From positions 1 through 9,673 of the forward strand of contig JACRDV010000101.1 of assembly GCA_024860865.1 (NCBI GenBank): a stretch of 9,673 nt of DNA, read 5' to 3'. The notes beneath the pieces were generated by a model that was given only the letters and a program-made list of their open reading frames with translations, was not told the DNA's origin and searched no databases. The stretch's first letter is position 1, and each line of letters begins with the position of its first letter. Source of the stretch: Methanobacteriota archaeon. Lineage in GTDB: Archaea > JACRDV01. Shown in pieces: positions 1-5,747 of the stretch. The position numbers and the translations under genes were made by a program.

Positions 1-408
1 TTTCTCATTGAGAGTCGTTACGGTAAATGTCACTGCTGTTTTTATATCCTTAAGGAGACCAATATCACGGAGTATTAAATCAGACTTTGTAATGATTAGA
101 ATTCTACAATCATTTCTTTTGAAAAGTTCTAAGCAAGCTCTCGTTAGATTAAGATCTTTCTCTATTGGTGGATAGGGATAAGAGGAATTTGACATTGATA
201 TAACTTTAGTCTTATCGATTTTCTTTAGTTCGATTCTTAACCTTTTAATTAAGTCTTTCTTTACCCGGCAATTGTAAAAATTTGGTATGTAGCTGGACCC
301 GTAACAGTAGACGCATCTATGTGAACAACCGGTATATGGGTTGAACCCATATTTGTTTAAACAAGTGCAAAGAGGGTCATTCCAGGGATCAAATTTTGTG
401 ATTAGCAT
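1..408 (-). CDS. Radical SAM protein, spore photoproduct lyase (SPL)-like family, 3' end outside window
   Basis: The minus-strand frame is open from an ATG at 408 to the window edge (136 codons), so only the N-terminal part is present. The sequence shows FDPWNDPLCTC at residues 6-16, then NPYTGCSHRCVYCYG with Cys28, Cys32 and Cys35 as the CxxxCxxC triad that binds the radical SAM 4Fe-4S cluster. A later stretch, SMSNSSYPYPPIE, is typical of the SPL-like (COG1533) family. Such proteins cleave S-adenosylmethionine to make a 5'-deoxyadenosyl radical; the true substrate of archaeal members is mostly unknown, and DNA photoproduct repair should not be assumed. An in-frame TTG at 432 would add eight residues (LRLLEFFP); neither start has a clear ribosome-binding site. 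The 5' end abuts a transposase remnant read on the other strand. The family call is firm, the function is not. Confidence 0.85.
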   Translation of the reverse strand, partial: MLITKFDPWNDPLCTCLNKYGFNPYTGCSHRCVYCYGSSYIPNFYNCRVKKDLIKRLRIELKKIDKTKVISMSNSSYPYPPIEKDLNLTRACLELFKRNDCRILIITKSDLILRDIGLLKDIKTAVTFTVTTLNEK

Positions 409-446
409 AGGAAAAAACTCTAATAATCTCAAACTTTGTCAATTAC

Positions 447-686
447 ATGAGAGATGACTTCCAACTGGAAGGATGGATGTTCATAAATTTCATAGCCCTT
501 GTATTATACTATAGGATCTATAGGTTACTCATTGATAAATCGTTGCTGAATAATTATTCGCCAAATGATGTCCTTATACATCTCTCAAGGATACATAAGC
601 TCAAGATAGAGGAGAAATGGTTGACTTCAGAAATACCAAAGAAAACAAGGAAGATAATTGAGAAACTAAACCTGCATATTACTTAA
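447..686 (+). pseudogene. C-terminal remnant of an IS1634/IS4-type transposase
   Basis: This 79-residue frame matches the C-terminal end of large DDE transposases of the IS1634/IS4 type: RDDFQLEGWMFINFIAL (the segment after the catalytic Glu helix), then YYRIYRLLIDK, then YSPNDVLIHLSRIHKLKIEEKW, and finally SEIPKKTRKIIEKL before the stop. Family members are usually around 450-550 residues, so more than 80% is missing, including all catalytic acidic residues. Similarity can be followed back to about 444, where the radical SAM gene begins on the opposite strand. The ATG at 447 is internal to the original gene and not a true start. The element is dead and cannot move on its own. A 6-bp hairpin just downstream may belong to its right end. 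It marks an old insertion-deletion event at the border of the accessory strip. Confidence 0.75.
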
Positions 687-707
687 AATAGGCGGAGTTA
701 CGGTTTA

Positions 708-724
708 ACTCTCATTTTGAGAGT
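708..724. repeat. Short perfect hairpin downstream of the transposase remnant
   Basis: ACTCTC (708-713) and GAGAGT (719-724) form a perfect 6-bp stem around a 5-nt ATTTT loop. It lies 22 nt past the stop of the transposase fragment and 35 nt past the stop of the converging DUF2283 gene. It could be part of the right terminus of the lost insertion sequence or a transcription-end structure; the sequence does not decide. Confidence 0.35.
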
Positions 725-758
725 CATGGCAAATGTCCGAACACTAAGCCATCGAGAA

Positions 759-974
759 CTACACTACAGCCGGGGTTTCTTTTTTCACTGCCAATGCTTG
801 TCCTATCCAGTCTACGAGGTGTCGCTTAGCGTCAAGTATCTCTATCTCAACAGGAGCTTTACTTTCATCGAAATGAACGATTATCCCTCCACCGATGTCT
901 TCACCATAAGCCGGCTTATTATCCTTTATTTTAATCAGCAACACATCTACTTCACCATCATAGTAGGATTTCAT
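759..974 (-). CDS. DUF2283 family protein (cassette A, second gene)
   Basis: This is a small protein of about 71 residues. It opens with MKSYYDGEVDVLLIKI, a beta-hairpin pattern typical of DUF2283 (PF10049), and ends with IIVHFDESKAPVEIEILDA followed by a short amphipathic helix and a terminal AVV. I chose the ATG at 974 because GGGGAG (981-986 on this strand) lies 6 nt upstream; a longer reading from 1007 would lie inside the upstream gene and lacks the family start. It overlaps the end of the DUF4258 gene by 17 nt, so the two are almost certainly co-translated. DUF2283 has no established biochemical role; it is often found beside DUF4258 or other small proteins. The antitoxin-like partner role is inferred from layout only. 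Its diverged counterpart is at 5731-5937. Confidence 0.85.
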   Translation of the reverse strand: MKSYYDGEVDVLLIKIKDNKPAYGEDIGGGIIVHFDESKAPVEIEILDAKRHLVDWIGQALAVKKETPAVV

Positions 975-1215
975 GTTTTTCTCCCCAATATCTTTTTTTC
1001 TCGGCACGATACGCAGTGATTACGATAATGTCTTTCCCACGTTGTTCATATACTACTCGAAGTATATAATCGTTAAGACGTTTATGAGCGATCAACCTTC
1101 TCCCATAGCCATCTACGATCTCCTCAGGGTTCTCCACAGTCTTCTTAACTAACTCTTCGGTTAAGTTGTATGTTTCGATTCGTTTCTTGGCGTGCTTTGG
1201 TATGATAATTTCCAT
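958..1215 (-). CDS. DUF4258 family protein (cassette A, first gene)
   Basis: This 85-residue protein has the DUF4258 (PF14076) layout: an N-terminal strand MEIIIPKHAKKRIE with the conserved His8, a helix (LTEELVKKTVENPEEIV), and three strands RRLIAHKRLNDYILRVVYEQRGKDIIVITAY ending in a basic tail. The fold pattern resembles small RelE/ParE/BrnT-like ribonuclease toxins; that likeness is family-level knowledge and no activity can be read from the sequence. The start is supported by GGAG (1222-1225, minus strand) 6 nt upstream of the ATG. The DUF2283 gene overlaps its 3' end. A TATA-like TTTAAAATA lies about 33 nt upstream. A second cassette at 5502-5937 repeats the same gene order and overlap. 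Confidence 0.82.
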   Translation of the reverse strand: MEIIIPKHAKKRIETYNLTEELVKKTVENPEEIVDGYGRRLIAHKRLNDYILRVVYEQRGKDIIVITAYRAEKKRYWGEKHEILL

Positions 1216-1240
1216 TTCAATCTCCAGGTGGATTTGTTAA

Positions 1241-1253
1241 GTTTTATTTTAAA
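1241..1253 (-). promoter_or_regulatory. Candidate TATA box for cassette A
   Basis: Read on the minus strand this is GTTTAAAATAAAAC-like, centred about 33 nt upstream of the DUF4258 ATG at 1215. Archaeal TATA boxes lie about 26 nt before the transcript start, which would give a very short leader. No clear BRE purine run is visible, so confidence is low. Confidence 0.35.
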
Positions 1254-1266
1254 CCTTCTGTATTCC

Positions 1267-1290
1267 AATTCCCCTTCAGAGTTGGGAATT
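1267..1290. repeat. Inverted repeat upstream of cassette A
   Basis: AATTCCC (1267-1273) and GGGAATT (1284-1290) are perfect 7-bp arms separated by 10 nt, about 50-75 nt upstream of the DUF4258 start. The size suits a dimeric regulator site or a small hairpin. It does not match the palindrome in front of cassette B. Confidence 0.3.
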
Positions 1291-1566
1291 TGCGGGCAAC
1301 ACTATGTTGAATAATTAATTAAGAATTCTCAAAAATTGAGGTTTGACTTTTGAAGAATAGAATTTTACTCATTGCACTATCTTCATGTTATTTGTTAGTG
1401 GTTGCATTCAAGTTAAAGAAGAAACTAAAAGTAAAGGCTGTAAATTTTAAAACTATAGATGCTGGCTGCCACATCAGTTCCTGCCAAGTCCAACCCATGT
1501 TGTGCATAGGATCACGTCGTCCAGTAGTGGCCCAGGCTTAGAAAGAACCGGATTATAGGCTGAACC
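1291..1566. other. Unassigned intergenic sequence with a GC-richer island
   Basis: No gene can be supported here. The first half is AT-rich like its surroundings. From about 1460 to 1566 the sequence becomes clearly richer in G and C (ggctgccacatcag, tggcccaggc), unlike its neighbours. A 63-codon plus-strand frame (1350-1541, TTG start, no ribosome-binding site) has a hydrophobic N-terminal run but an uncharacteristic second half, and I do not accept it as a gene. I tried to fold the island as a tRNA and found no T-arm consensus or acceptor pairing. It may be a decayed gene or insertion. Confidence 0.4.
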
Positions 1567-1644
1567 GCGGACAAACTCGAATTTACTCGGTAAAATTAAA
1601 TTTCTTTAAGCAGCTTCAGGAATTCTTCTCTTGTTAACCCTCAT
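1567..1644 (-). pseudogene. HicA-like toxin remnant (start only, frameshifted)
   Basis: Directly after the HicB-like remnant on the minus strand, an ATG at 1644 gives Met-Arg. After a frame change the sequence reads LTREEFLKLLKEI (1599-1637), which resembles the first helix of HicA toxins, before a stop at 1596-1598. Seventeen nucleotides past the Ile codon, FEFVR (1567-1581) resembles the next HicA strand, but no His-containing RNA-binding segment follows. HicA proteins are dsRBD-fold mRNA interferases of about 60-80 residues; this one could not be functional. The identification rests on two short matches and on the position next to HicB, so it is tentative. Confidence 0.4.
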
Positions 1645-1811
1645 GGGGCCCTCAACTTCTAGGTAGAGTTCCACCGCCTCCCTAACCCTCACCATAAGTT
1701 CATCTAACGTCCTAGCCTGGGTGTGACAACCCTGAAGCTCCGGAACAGATGCCGCATAATAGCCATTTCGTCTTTTTCAATAACCATACTAAACTTCAAG
1801 AACCACACCAC
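1606..1811 (-). pseudogene. HicB/UPF0150-like antitoxin remnant with a one-base frameshift
   Basis: The minus strand reads LKFSMVIEKD, then one base is missing near 1765-1769, then GYYAASVPELQGCHTQARTL followed by DELMVRVREAVELYLEVEGP. This is the full HicB/UPF0150 core: the EKDE-GYY hairpin, the VPELxGCHTQG-type loop and the helix after TLDEL. Five bases lie between the GAC and GGC codons where six are needed, which breaks the frame. Possible starts are GTG at 1811 or 1808, or TTG at 1799, none with a convincing ribosome-binding site. HicB antitoxins neutralise HicA and repress their own operon; this copy is probably inactive. A sequencing error in the short A/T run could produce the same picture. 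Confidence 0.65.
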
Positions 1812-1907
1812 CCATTAATTTAGCTCAAGGTCCTTTAAATTCTTTTCATAGTCTCTTAAACGATTTATCACCAAAAACCAATAGAACTGACTATCTCCAC
1901 AACATAG

Positions 1908-2201
1908 GCTAACGAGATACCAAAGCTAACAACGGCCATCCTCTACGGCTCAGCTGCAAGAGGGGAACTCGCGGAAGTATCAGATATAGCAGTCACAAAA
2001 TACAGCGATAGGTCAATTTTAATTGTTGCTAGTGAAGACGATCAATATTCTGCAGATTCTTCTAAAAGACTTTATTCTCTCGCTCAAGGCAAAAAGGAAC
2101 TTAAGATTTACCTGAAGGCTGGACATGGGACAAACATGTTTTCTGCTGAAGTTGGGTTAGAAAAATTGATCTTAGATTGGTTAGATGGAACTTTAAAATA
2201 A
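1908..2201 (+). pseudogene. Start-less fused remnant: nucleotidyltransferase motif plus alpha/beta-hydrolase tail
   Basis: A 97-codon open frame runs from just after a TAG at 1905 to a TAA at 2199 and has no credible start codon. Its first 28 residues read EIPKLTTAILYGSAARGELA then EVSDIAV, which is the GS...SDxD region of MNT-type nucleotidyltransferases, but with DIA where the catalytic DID is expected. From about 1998 it changes to DRSILIVASEDDQYSADSS, then LAQGKKELKIYLKAGHGTN, then EKLILDWLDGTLK. This is the C-terminal end of an alpha/beta hydrolase with the acid (SEDD) and the histidine (AGHGT) of the triad; the nucleophile Ser domain is absent. Two unrelated gene ends have been joined in frame, probably by deletion. 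It is unlikely to be expressed. Confidence 0.6.
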
Positions 2202-2221
2202 TGTAACCAGGACTTCGAAAG

Positions 2222-2980
2222 TTAAATCTTTTTAATCAATATTCTCCCTCTTGTGCCTTCGCTAGATCCAACTCTGAGTCCTAATTTTTCGATTATATTA
2301 ATAGTATTTTCTGGCAAGTGGTATTCTCTAAACTTTGAGGAATATTTCATTGCTTTTAAATTGCATATAAGAGTTATTAAATCAGATGCGACATCAATAT
2401 CTGATAATTCATTTAGCAAAAACAAAGGTAGTTTCTTCCTTTCTGCAATATCTGATAAATTCTCGATTTCAATACCACTTGTAAATACTCCCCTAAAATC
2501 AATAGAGAAGTTGCTTTTCAATCCAATTAAATATACTCCACCTTCCCCACTAGGTCCTAAAACAATGCCTCCGCATTTTGCTAAAAATTCAAAAGATTGA
2601 TCGATTATTTTGGGTTGAATGTGGGGGGCATCGCTTCCGATCACAACAATATTGCCATTTTCTTTAGCTACATATTTTAAAGCATTAATAAATCGAGTAT
2701 CGAAATCATCACCCTTCTGAGAAAATAGCGCTAATTTTTTAGATTCTATGTCTATTTTACAATTTTTAATGAGATTGCGAATAGAATTCTCTTCGTTCTC
2801 AGACAAATATGCTATATAAACAGCATCTGCTTTTGATTTGTATGTTAGGATAATGGCATCCATCAAAAATGCAGTATAAAGTTGCAAAATATCTTCATCG
2901 GTTAAGCCTGTATCTTTTTTTAATCTAGTTTTAACTAAACCCTTTACGGGTGCTTTAGCAAATATCAAAACCGAATTCAA
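2222..2980 (-). CDS. DUF2064 / TIGR04282-type glycosyltransferase or nucleotidyltransferase-fold protein
   Basis: This 252-residue protein starts FAKAPVKGLVKTRL (residues 7-20), the nucleotide-binding loop of the CofC/MobA-like Rossmann fold. It continues with VVIGSDAPHI (112-121), whose Asp is the expected metal ligand, LGPSGEGGVYLIGL (141-154) and a late LSDIDVASDL (192-201). These are the ordered signatures of the DUF2064 (TIGR04282) family, related to CofC guanylyltransferase and GT-A glycosyltransferases. The usual DGGYYL is EGGVYL here. The substrate is unknown. The start is a TTG at 2980 with GTGAT 4 nt before it. The gene lies 73 nt downstream of the DNA polymerase on the same strand, and a TTTAAAT run (about 3013-3026) in that gap may be its own TATA box. 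The last roughly 40 residues are a variable tail. Confidence 0.8.
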   Translation of the reverse strand: MNSVLIFAKAPVKGLVKTRLKKDTGLTDEDILQLYTAFLMDAIILTYKSKADAVYIAYLSENEENSIRNLIKNCKIDIESKKLALFSQKGDDFDTRFINALKYVAKENGNIVVIGSDAPHIQPKIIDQSFEFLAKCGGIVLGPSGEGGVYLIGLKSNFSIDFRGVFTSGIEIENLSDIAERKKLPLFLLNELSDIDVASDLITLICNLKAMKYSSKFREYHLPENTINIIEKLGLRVGSSEGTRGRILIKKI

Positions 2981-3053
2981 ATTATCACTGCTTTCGAATC
3001 TTTTTCAAGGGATATTTAAATTTAAAGAGTTACTAATTAGCACTATTGTGAAA

Positions 3054-5405
3054 TTATTTAAATTCAAAAAGAGTTTTTTGTTTTTTAACCATTTTGAACT
3101 GGTCTTCAGTTACGCCAAAGCTCTCCAGTATCCTATGGGCAGGAGGTATAATTTGATTGTTAACATAATAATCAGTATCAATATCCTCTAGTTTTGCCAT
3201 TGAGTAAGGCTTCGCTCTGTCAGTAAGCCTGCCAGCTCCTTTTGTAATAACAAATCCGATTTTATCCCCCGCATCAAGTCTGCCACCAGCTTTTAACAAT
3301 ATTTTAGCAGCAGAAACATGTGGAGCAGCTATCTCATATTCTTCTGGACTTTTTGTCAGGGTTTTCCATATAATTAGCTCCTCATATGGAATTTGATTAG
3401 CTTGCATTTTTTGAATTATTTCTTGAACATAAACAACCGCTTTTTCTGGCGTTTTTTCCTTTAAAATTATCTCAAAAACTTTCTCTTGAACCTCTCTAGC
3501 TATTTCTGCCCAGTCGCCTCGAACAACTTCAAAACCAGTTATATCGATTCTCCCATCCTTTAACAATCCAGCATATTTTTTCTTCGCTTCAGTAAAGAAA
3601 ATTCTTTCATAAATATCTTTTAACTCAATTTCCAGTTCAAGCTTTTCTCTAACAGTTTCAATTAATTTTTCAACTTTAGGTTTCTCGTACTTAATGAAAA
3701 GTGAATCGGTATCAGCATAAATTATTTGAAGGCCAAGTTTTTTTGCAACTTCTATAGTTTTTGTTATAGTCTCTCGACCCCACGCTGCAGTTGCTTCTCC
3801 AACTTGTTTAAAGTAAAATTTTGCTCCAAGCCATGCATTATAGCCGTAGACTGCGTTTGTAGTCGTTTTGATAGCTTGCTGGCGCGCATCAAGGATTCTA
3901 TATTCAATACTTTTTGGGTCGAGTTTTTTAAGTTGTGTTTTAATTTTTCTACGAACTTTGATTAAATCTGATAGAACTCTCTTATAAAAACCATCAGGAA
4001 CTTTTCTAAATTTATATCCAACTTCAGGGGCGATATTTACTTCAGTTGATTTAACCCCAACATCTTCTGATACGAAAGTATCAGGAGAAATATTTTTTTG
4101 AATCATTAATGCAGGGTACATTGAGGAAAAATCAACGACAGCGACATTTTCATGTATTCCAGGTTTAGGAGCAAGAACGATCGCCCCCCTATATGGAAAA
4201 TATTGTTTCTCAAATCTGCTAGGGATTAGCTCTCCTTCTAAGGATGCTTGCCTAATTAAATACCATTCAACTCTAAACCCCATGGCAGCAGCTCCGACAT
4301 GATCAAGAGGCAATCCAACTACATTTGAAAGTTGAATTGCAAATGGTAATAATTTTTCAGAAACTTCAATTATAGTTTTGACTTCATTTTTAGATTGTTC
4401 TAACAATTTTTCTCTAAGTTTTTTATCATCCCAAAGCTCAGGAATTTTTGTTTCATCAACTTTTAATGGCTTAATTTTTGTTCCTAAAAATTCAGCTATA
4501 TTTTCAAGAGTTTTTACCTTAATATCTACAATATCTTCTGCGAAATCATAAAGATCAATATTAGCTCTGCCTGCGATTGAAACGTGTCCATACATGCTTG
4601 TATGAGGTTCGCCTGGCCTACCAACATCTAGCTTAATTTTTAAATTTTTAGCCCGTTGTCCCAAATAAAGCCAATCAAAAATATTTGATTCATATCCAAC
4701 AATACAATCTGGGTCGAATTCTTGAACGAATTTTGCAAACCCTTGGATTGCTTTTTTATCATTATAATCTGTTGCAATGAATTGCTTTTCAAGGCCATTA
4801 TTAGTTGCAGTTGAGATTGTAATTACTGGATCGGCAGCAGTTTTTGTAGATAAACCGCGCTTGCTGTAGCACTTTATATCAAAGGCCAGGACTTTAAGTC
4901 GTGGAATTTTCGCCTCTTCAATTGGTTTAGGAGTTTTTTTAACCTGATAAATAGCATCGACTTTATAGTTTTTTGATTTTATTTCTTCAACTTCAGTCTG
5001 ATGCCAACCACAGGGAGTCAATTGATTATCAATTAAATATCTGAGCGGGTATCTGACATCATACTCATAACATTCTTGAATTTCTTCTAATTTTGAAATT
5101 ATTTTTTGCAATTTGATTGCTTGGCCAGGATCTCTAAATGTAATTTTTAAAACTTTTACAGGTTTACCGAAGAGCTTTCGGTCTGCAAGCTCTATATTTG
5201 TAATGTTTGTTGAAAGTGCTAGAATTTTAGAAGTTAAACTTTTTATGTCAACTTTTTCTTTCGGTAAAACATAAAAATATGGTAAAAAAGTATCATCAAT
5301 AACTAAAACTTTTTTATTATTTGAGTCAATACACCAGAGTAAAATTTGTGGTTTTTCTTTTTTAACCTCATGAGCTATATCAAGGATCCAAAAATTAAGG
5401 TTCAT
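3054..5405 (-). CDS. polB: Family B DNA polymerase with degenerate 3'-5' exonuclease motifs
   Basis: This 783-residue archaeal family B polymerase has a normal length. Polymerase motif A is DFSSMYPALMIQ (425-436), motif B is KTTTNAVYGY (513-522) and motif C is YADTDS (563-568). The thumb-side KKKYAGLL (608-615) and EVVRGDW (626-632) are also intact, so DNA synthesis is expected. The C-terminus QKTLFEFK resembles a PCNA-binding PIP box. The exonuclease domain is unusual. Exo I reads FDIKCYS (175-181) with Lys178 in place of the catalytic Glu. Exo II reads YESNIFDW (238-245) with Glu where Asn is usual, although Asp244 is kept. Exo III appears as QSKNE (337-341) instead of Yx3D. Proofreading is therefore probably lost or very weak. 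The start ATG at 5405 has GTGAT upstream. It is divergent from the second DUF4258 cassette. It may be a replicative enzyme or a specialised paralogue; the window does not show which. Confidence 0.95.
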   Translation of the reverse strand: MNLNFWILDIAHEVKKEKPQILLWCIDSNNKKVLVIDDTFLPYFYVLPKEKVDIKSLTSKILALSTNITNIELADRKLFGKPVKVLKITFRDPGQAIKLQKIISKLEEIQECYEYDVRYPLRYLIDNQLTPCGWHQTEVEEIKSKNYKVDAIYQVKKTPKPIEEAKIPRLKVLAFDIKCYSKRGLSTKTAADPVITISTATNNGLEKQFIATDYNDKKAIQGFAKFVQEFDPDCIVGYESNIFDWLYLGQRAKNLKIKLDVGRPGEPHTSMYGHVSIAGRANIDLYDFAEDIVDIKVKTLENIAEFLGTKIKPLKVDETKIPELWDDKKLREKLLEQSKNEVKTIIEVSEKLLPFAIQLSNVVGLPLDHVGAAAMGFRVEWYLIRQASLEGELIPSRFEKQYFPYRGAIVLAPKPGIHENVAVVDFSSMYPALMIQKNISPDTFVSEDVGVKSTEVNIAPEVGYKFRKVPDGFYKRVLSDLIKVRRKIKTQLKKLDPKSIEYRILDARQQAIKTTTNAVYGYNAWLGAKFYFKQVGEATAAWGRETITKTIEVAKKLGLQIIYADTDSLFIKYEKPKVEKLIETVREKLELEIELKDIYERIFFTEAKKKYAGLLKDGRIDITGFEVVRGDWAEIAREVQEKVFEIILKEKTPEKAVVYVQEIIQKMQANQIPYEELIIWKTLTKSPEEYEIAAPHVSAAKILLKAGGRLDAGDKIGFVITKGAGRLTDRAKPYSMAKLEDIDTDYYVNNQIIPPAHRILESFGVTEDQFKMVKKQKTLFEFK

Positions 5406-5464
5406 TGAATCACGTCTATATATTAGATGGTACTTCTTAAATCAATTTGGGTGTATTGAATAAA

Positions 5465-5478
5465 CTAAGTATACTTAG
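5465..5478. promoter_or_regulatory. Perfect 14-bp palindrome in the divergent polB / DUF4258 promoter region
   Basis: CTAAGTATACTTAG is identical to its reverse complement over all 14 bases. It ends 23 nt before the DUF4258 ATG at 5502, and its centre GTATAC is about 30 nt upstream, where the TATA box of a leaderless archaeal transcript would lie. It is 60-73 nt upstream of the polymerase start on the other strand. A symmetric dimer bound here would block transcription of the small-gene pair and might also affect polB. The palindrome is seen; the operator role is inferred. Confidence 0.45.
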
Positions 5479-5501
5479 AAAAGTTGGTTGGGCTAGATTA
5501 A

Positions 5502-5747
5502 ATGAAAATTATTTATAATAAGCATGCTGAGGTAAAAATTAAAGAAAGAGAGATTGATAAAGGTATAGTTGAAAGTACCATTGTAAGCCCAGACCGAGGT
5601 GTTATTGGTTTTCATGGAAGAACTATTTTTGAGAAGAAAATTAACGAAAAACATAAAATTAGAGTAATATGTGAAATAAAAGGTGAAAATATAAAAGTAA
5701 TATCGTGTTATATTACTAAAGTTGGTAGATATGAAAATCGATTATGA
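5502..5747 (+). CDS. DUF4258 family protein (cassette B, first gene)
   Basis: This 81-residue protein aligns along its length with the cassette A protein: MKIIYNKHAEVKIKERE keeps the early Lys-His-Ala, a helix (IDKGIVESTIVSPD) follows, then strands GRTIFEKKI, KIRVICEIKGENIKVISCY, and a basic Arg-Tyr near the end. Similarity to copy A is clear in pattern but low in identity, so the two are old paralogues or separate acquisitions and not a recent duplication. DUF4258 (PF14076) proteins are small and RelE/BrnT-like; toxin activity is possible but unproven. The ATG at 5502 has no strong ribosome-binding site, which suits a leaderless transcript from the promoter region at 5465-5478. It overlaps the following DUF2283 gene by 17 nt. 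Confidence 0.8.
   Translation: MKIIYNKHAEVKIKEREIDKGIVESTIVSPDRGVIGFHGRTIFEKKINEKHKIRVICEIKGENIKVISCYITKVGRYENRL

Noticed and set aside
3-735. Similarity between 3-33 (tctcatt..gagagtc..ggtaaatgtc) and 709-735 (tctcattttgagagtc.tggcaaatgtc), suggesting a repeat
   Set aside because: The first copy is normal coding sequence of the radical SAM gene; matching needs several gaps over about 30 nt and does not extend. Probably chance, although an element end using this site cannot be excluded.
717-1019. 100-codon open frame on the plus strand
   Set aside because: It lies antisense to the DUF2283 and DUF4258 genes of cassette A, which have clear families and ribosome-binding sites; its own translation resembles nothing.
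1350-1541. 63-codon plus-strand frame with a hydrophobic N-terminus
   Set aside because: TTG start without a ribosome-binding site, composition changes half-way, and no family resemblance; kept only as part of the unassigned region.
1470-1590. Possible tRNA or rRNA fragment in the GC-richer stretch
   Set aside because: No TTCGA-type T-loop in proper context, no acceptor-stem pairing and no anticodon arm could be found on either strand.
2253-2600. 115-codon plus-strand frame
   Set aside because: Antisense shadow of the DUF2064 gene, which carries recognisable ordered motifs.
3726-3965. 79-codon Cys- and Phe-rich plus-strand frame
   Set aside because: Antisense to the DNA polymerase palm domain; the Cys/Phe richness comes from the opposite-strand codons.
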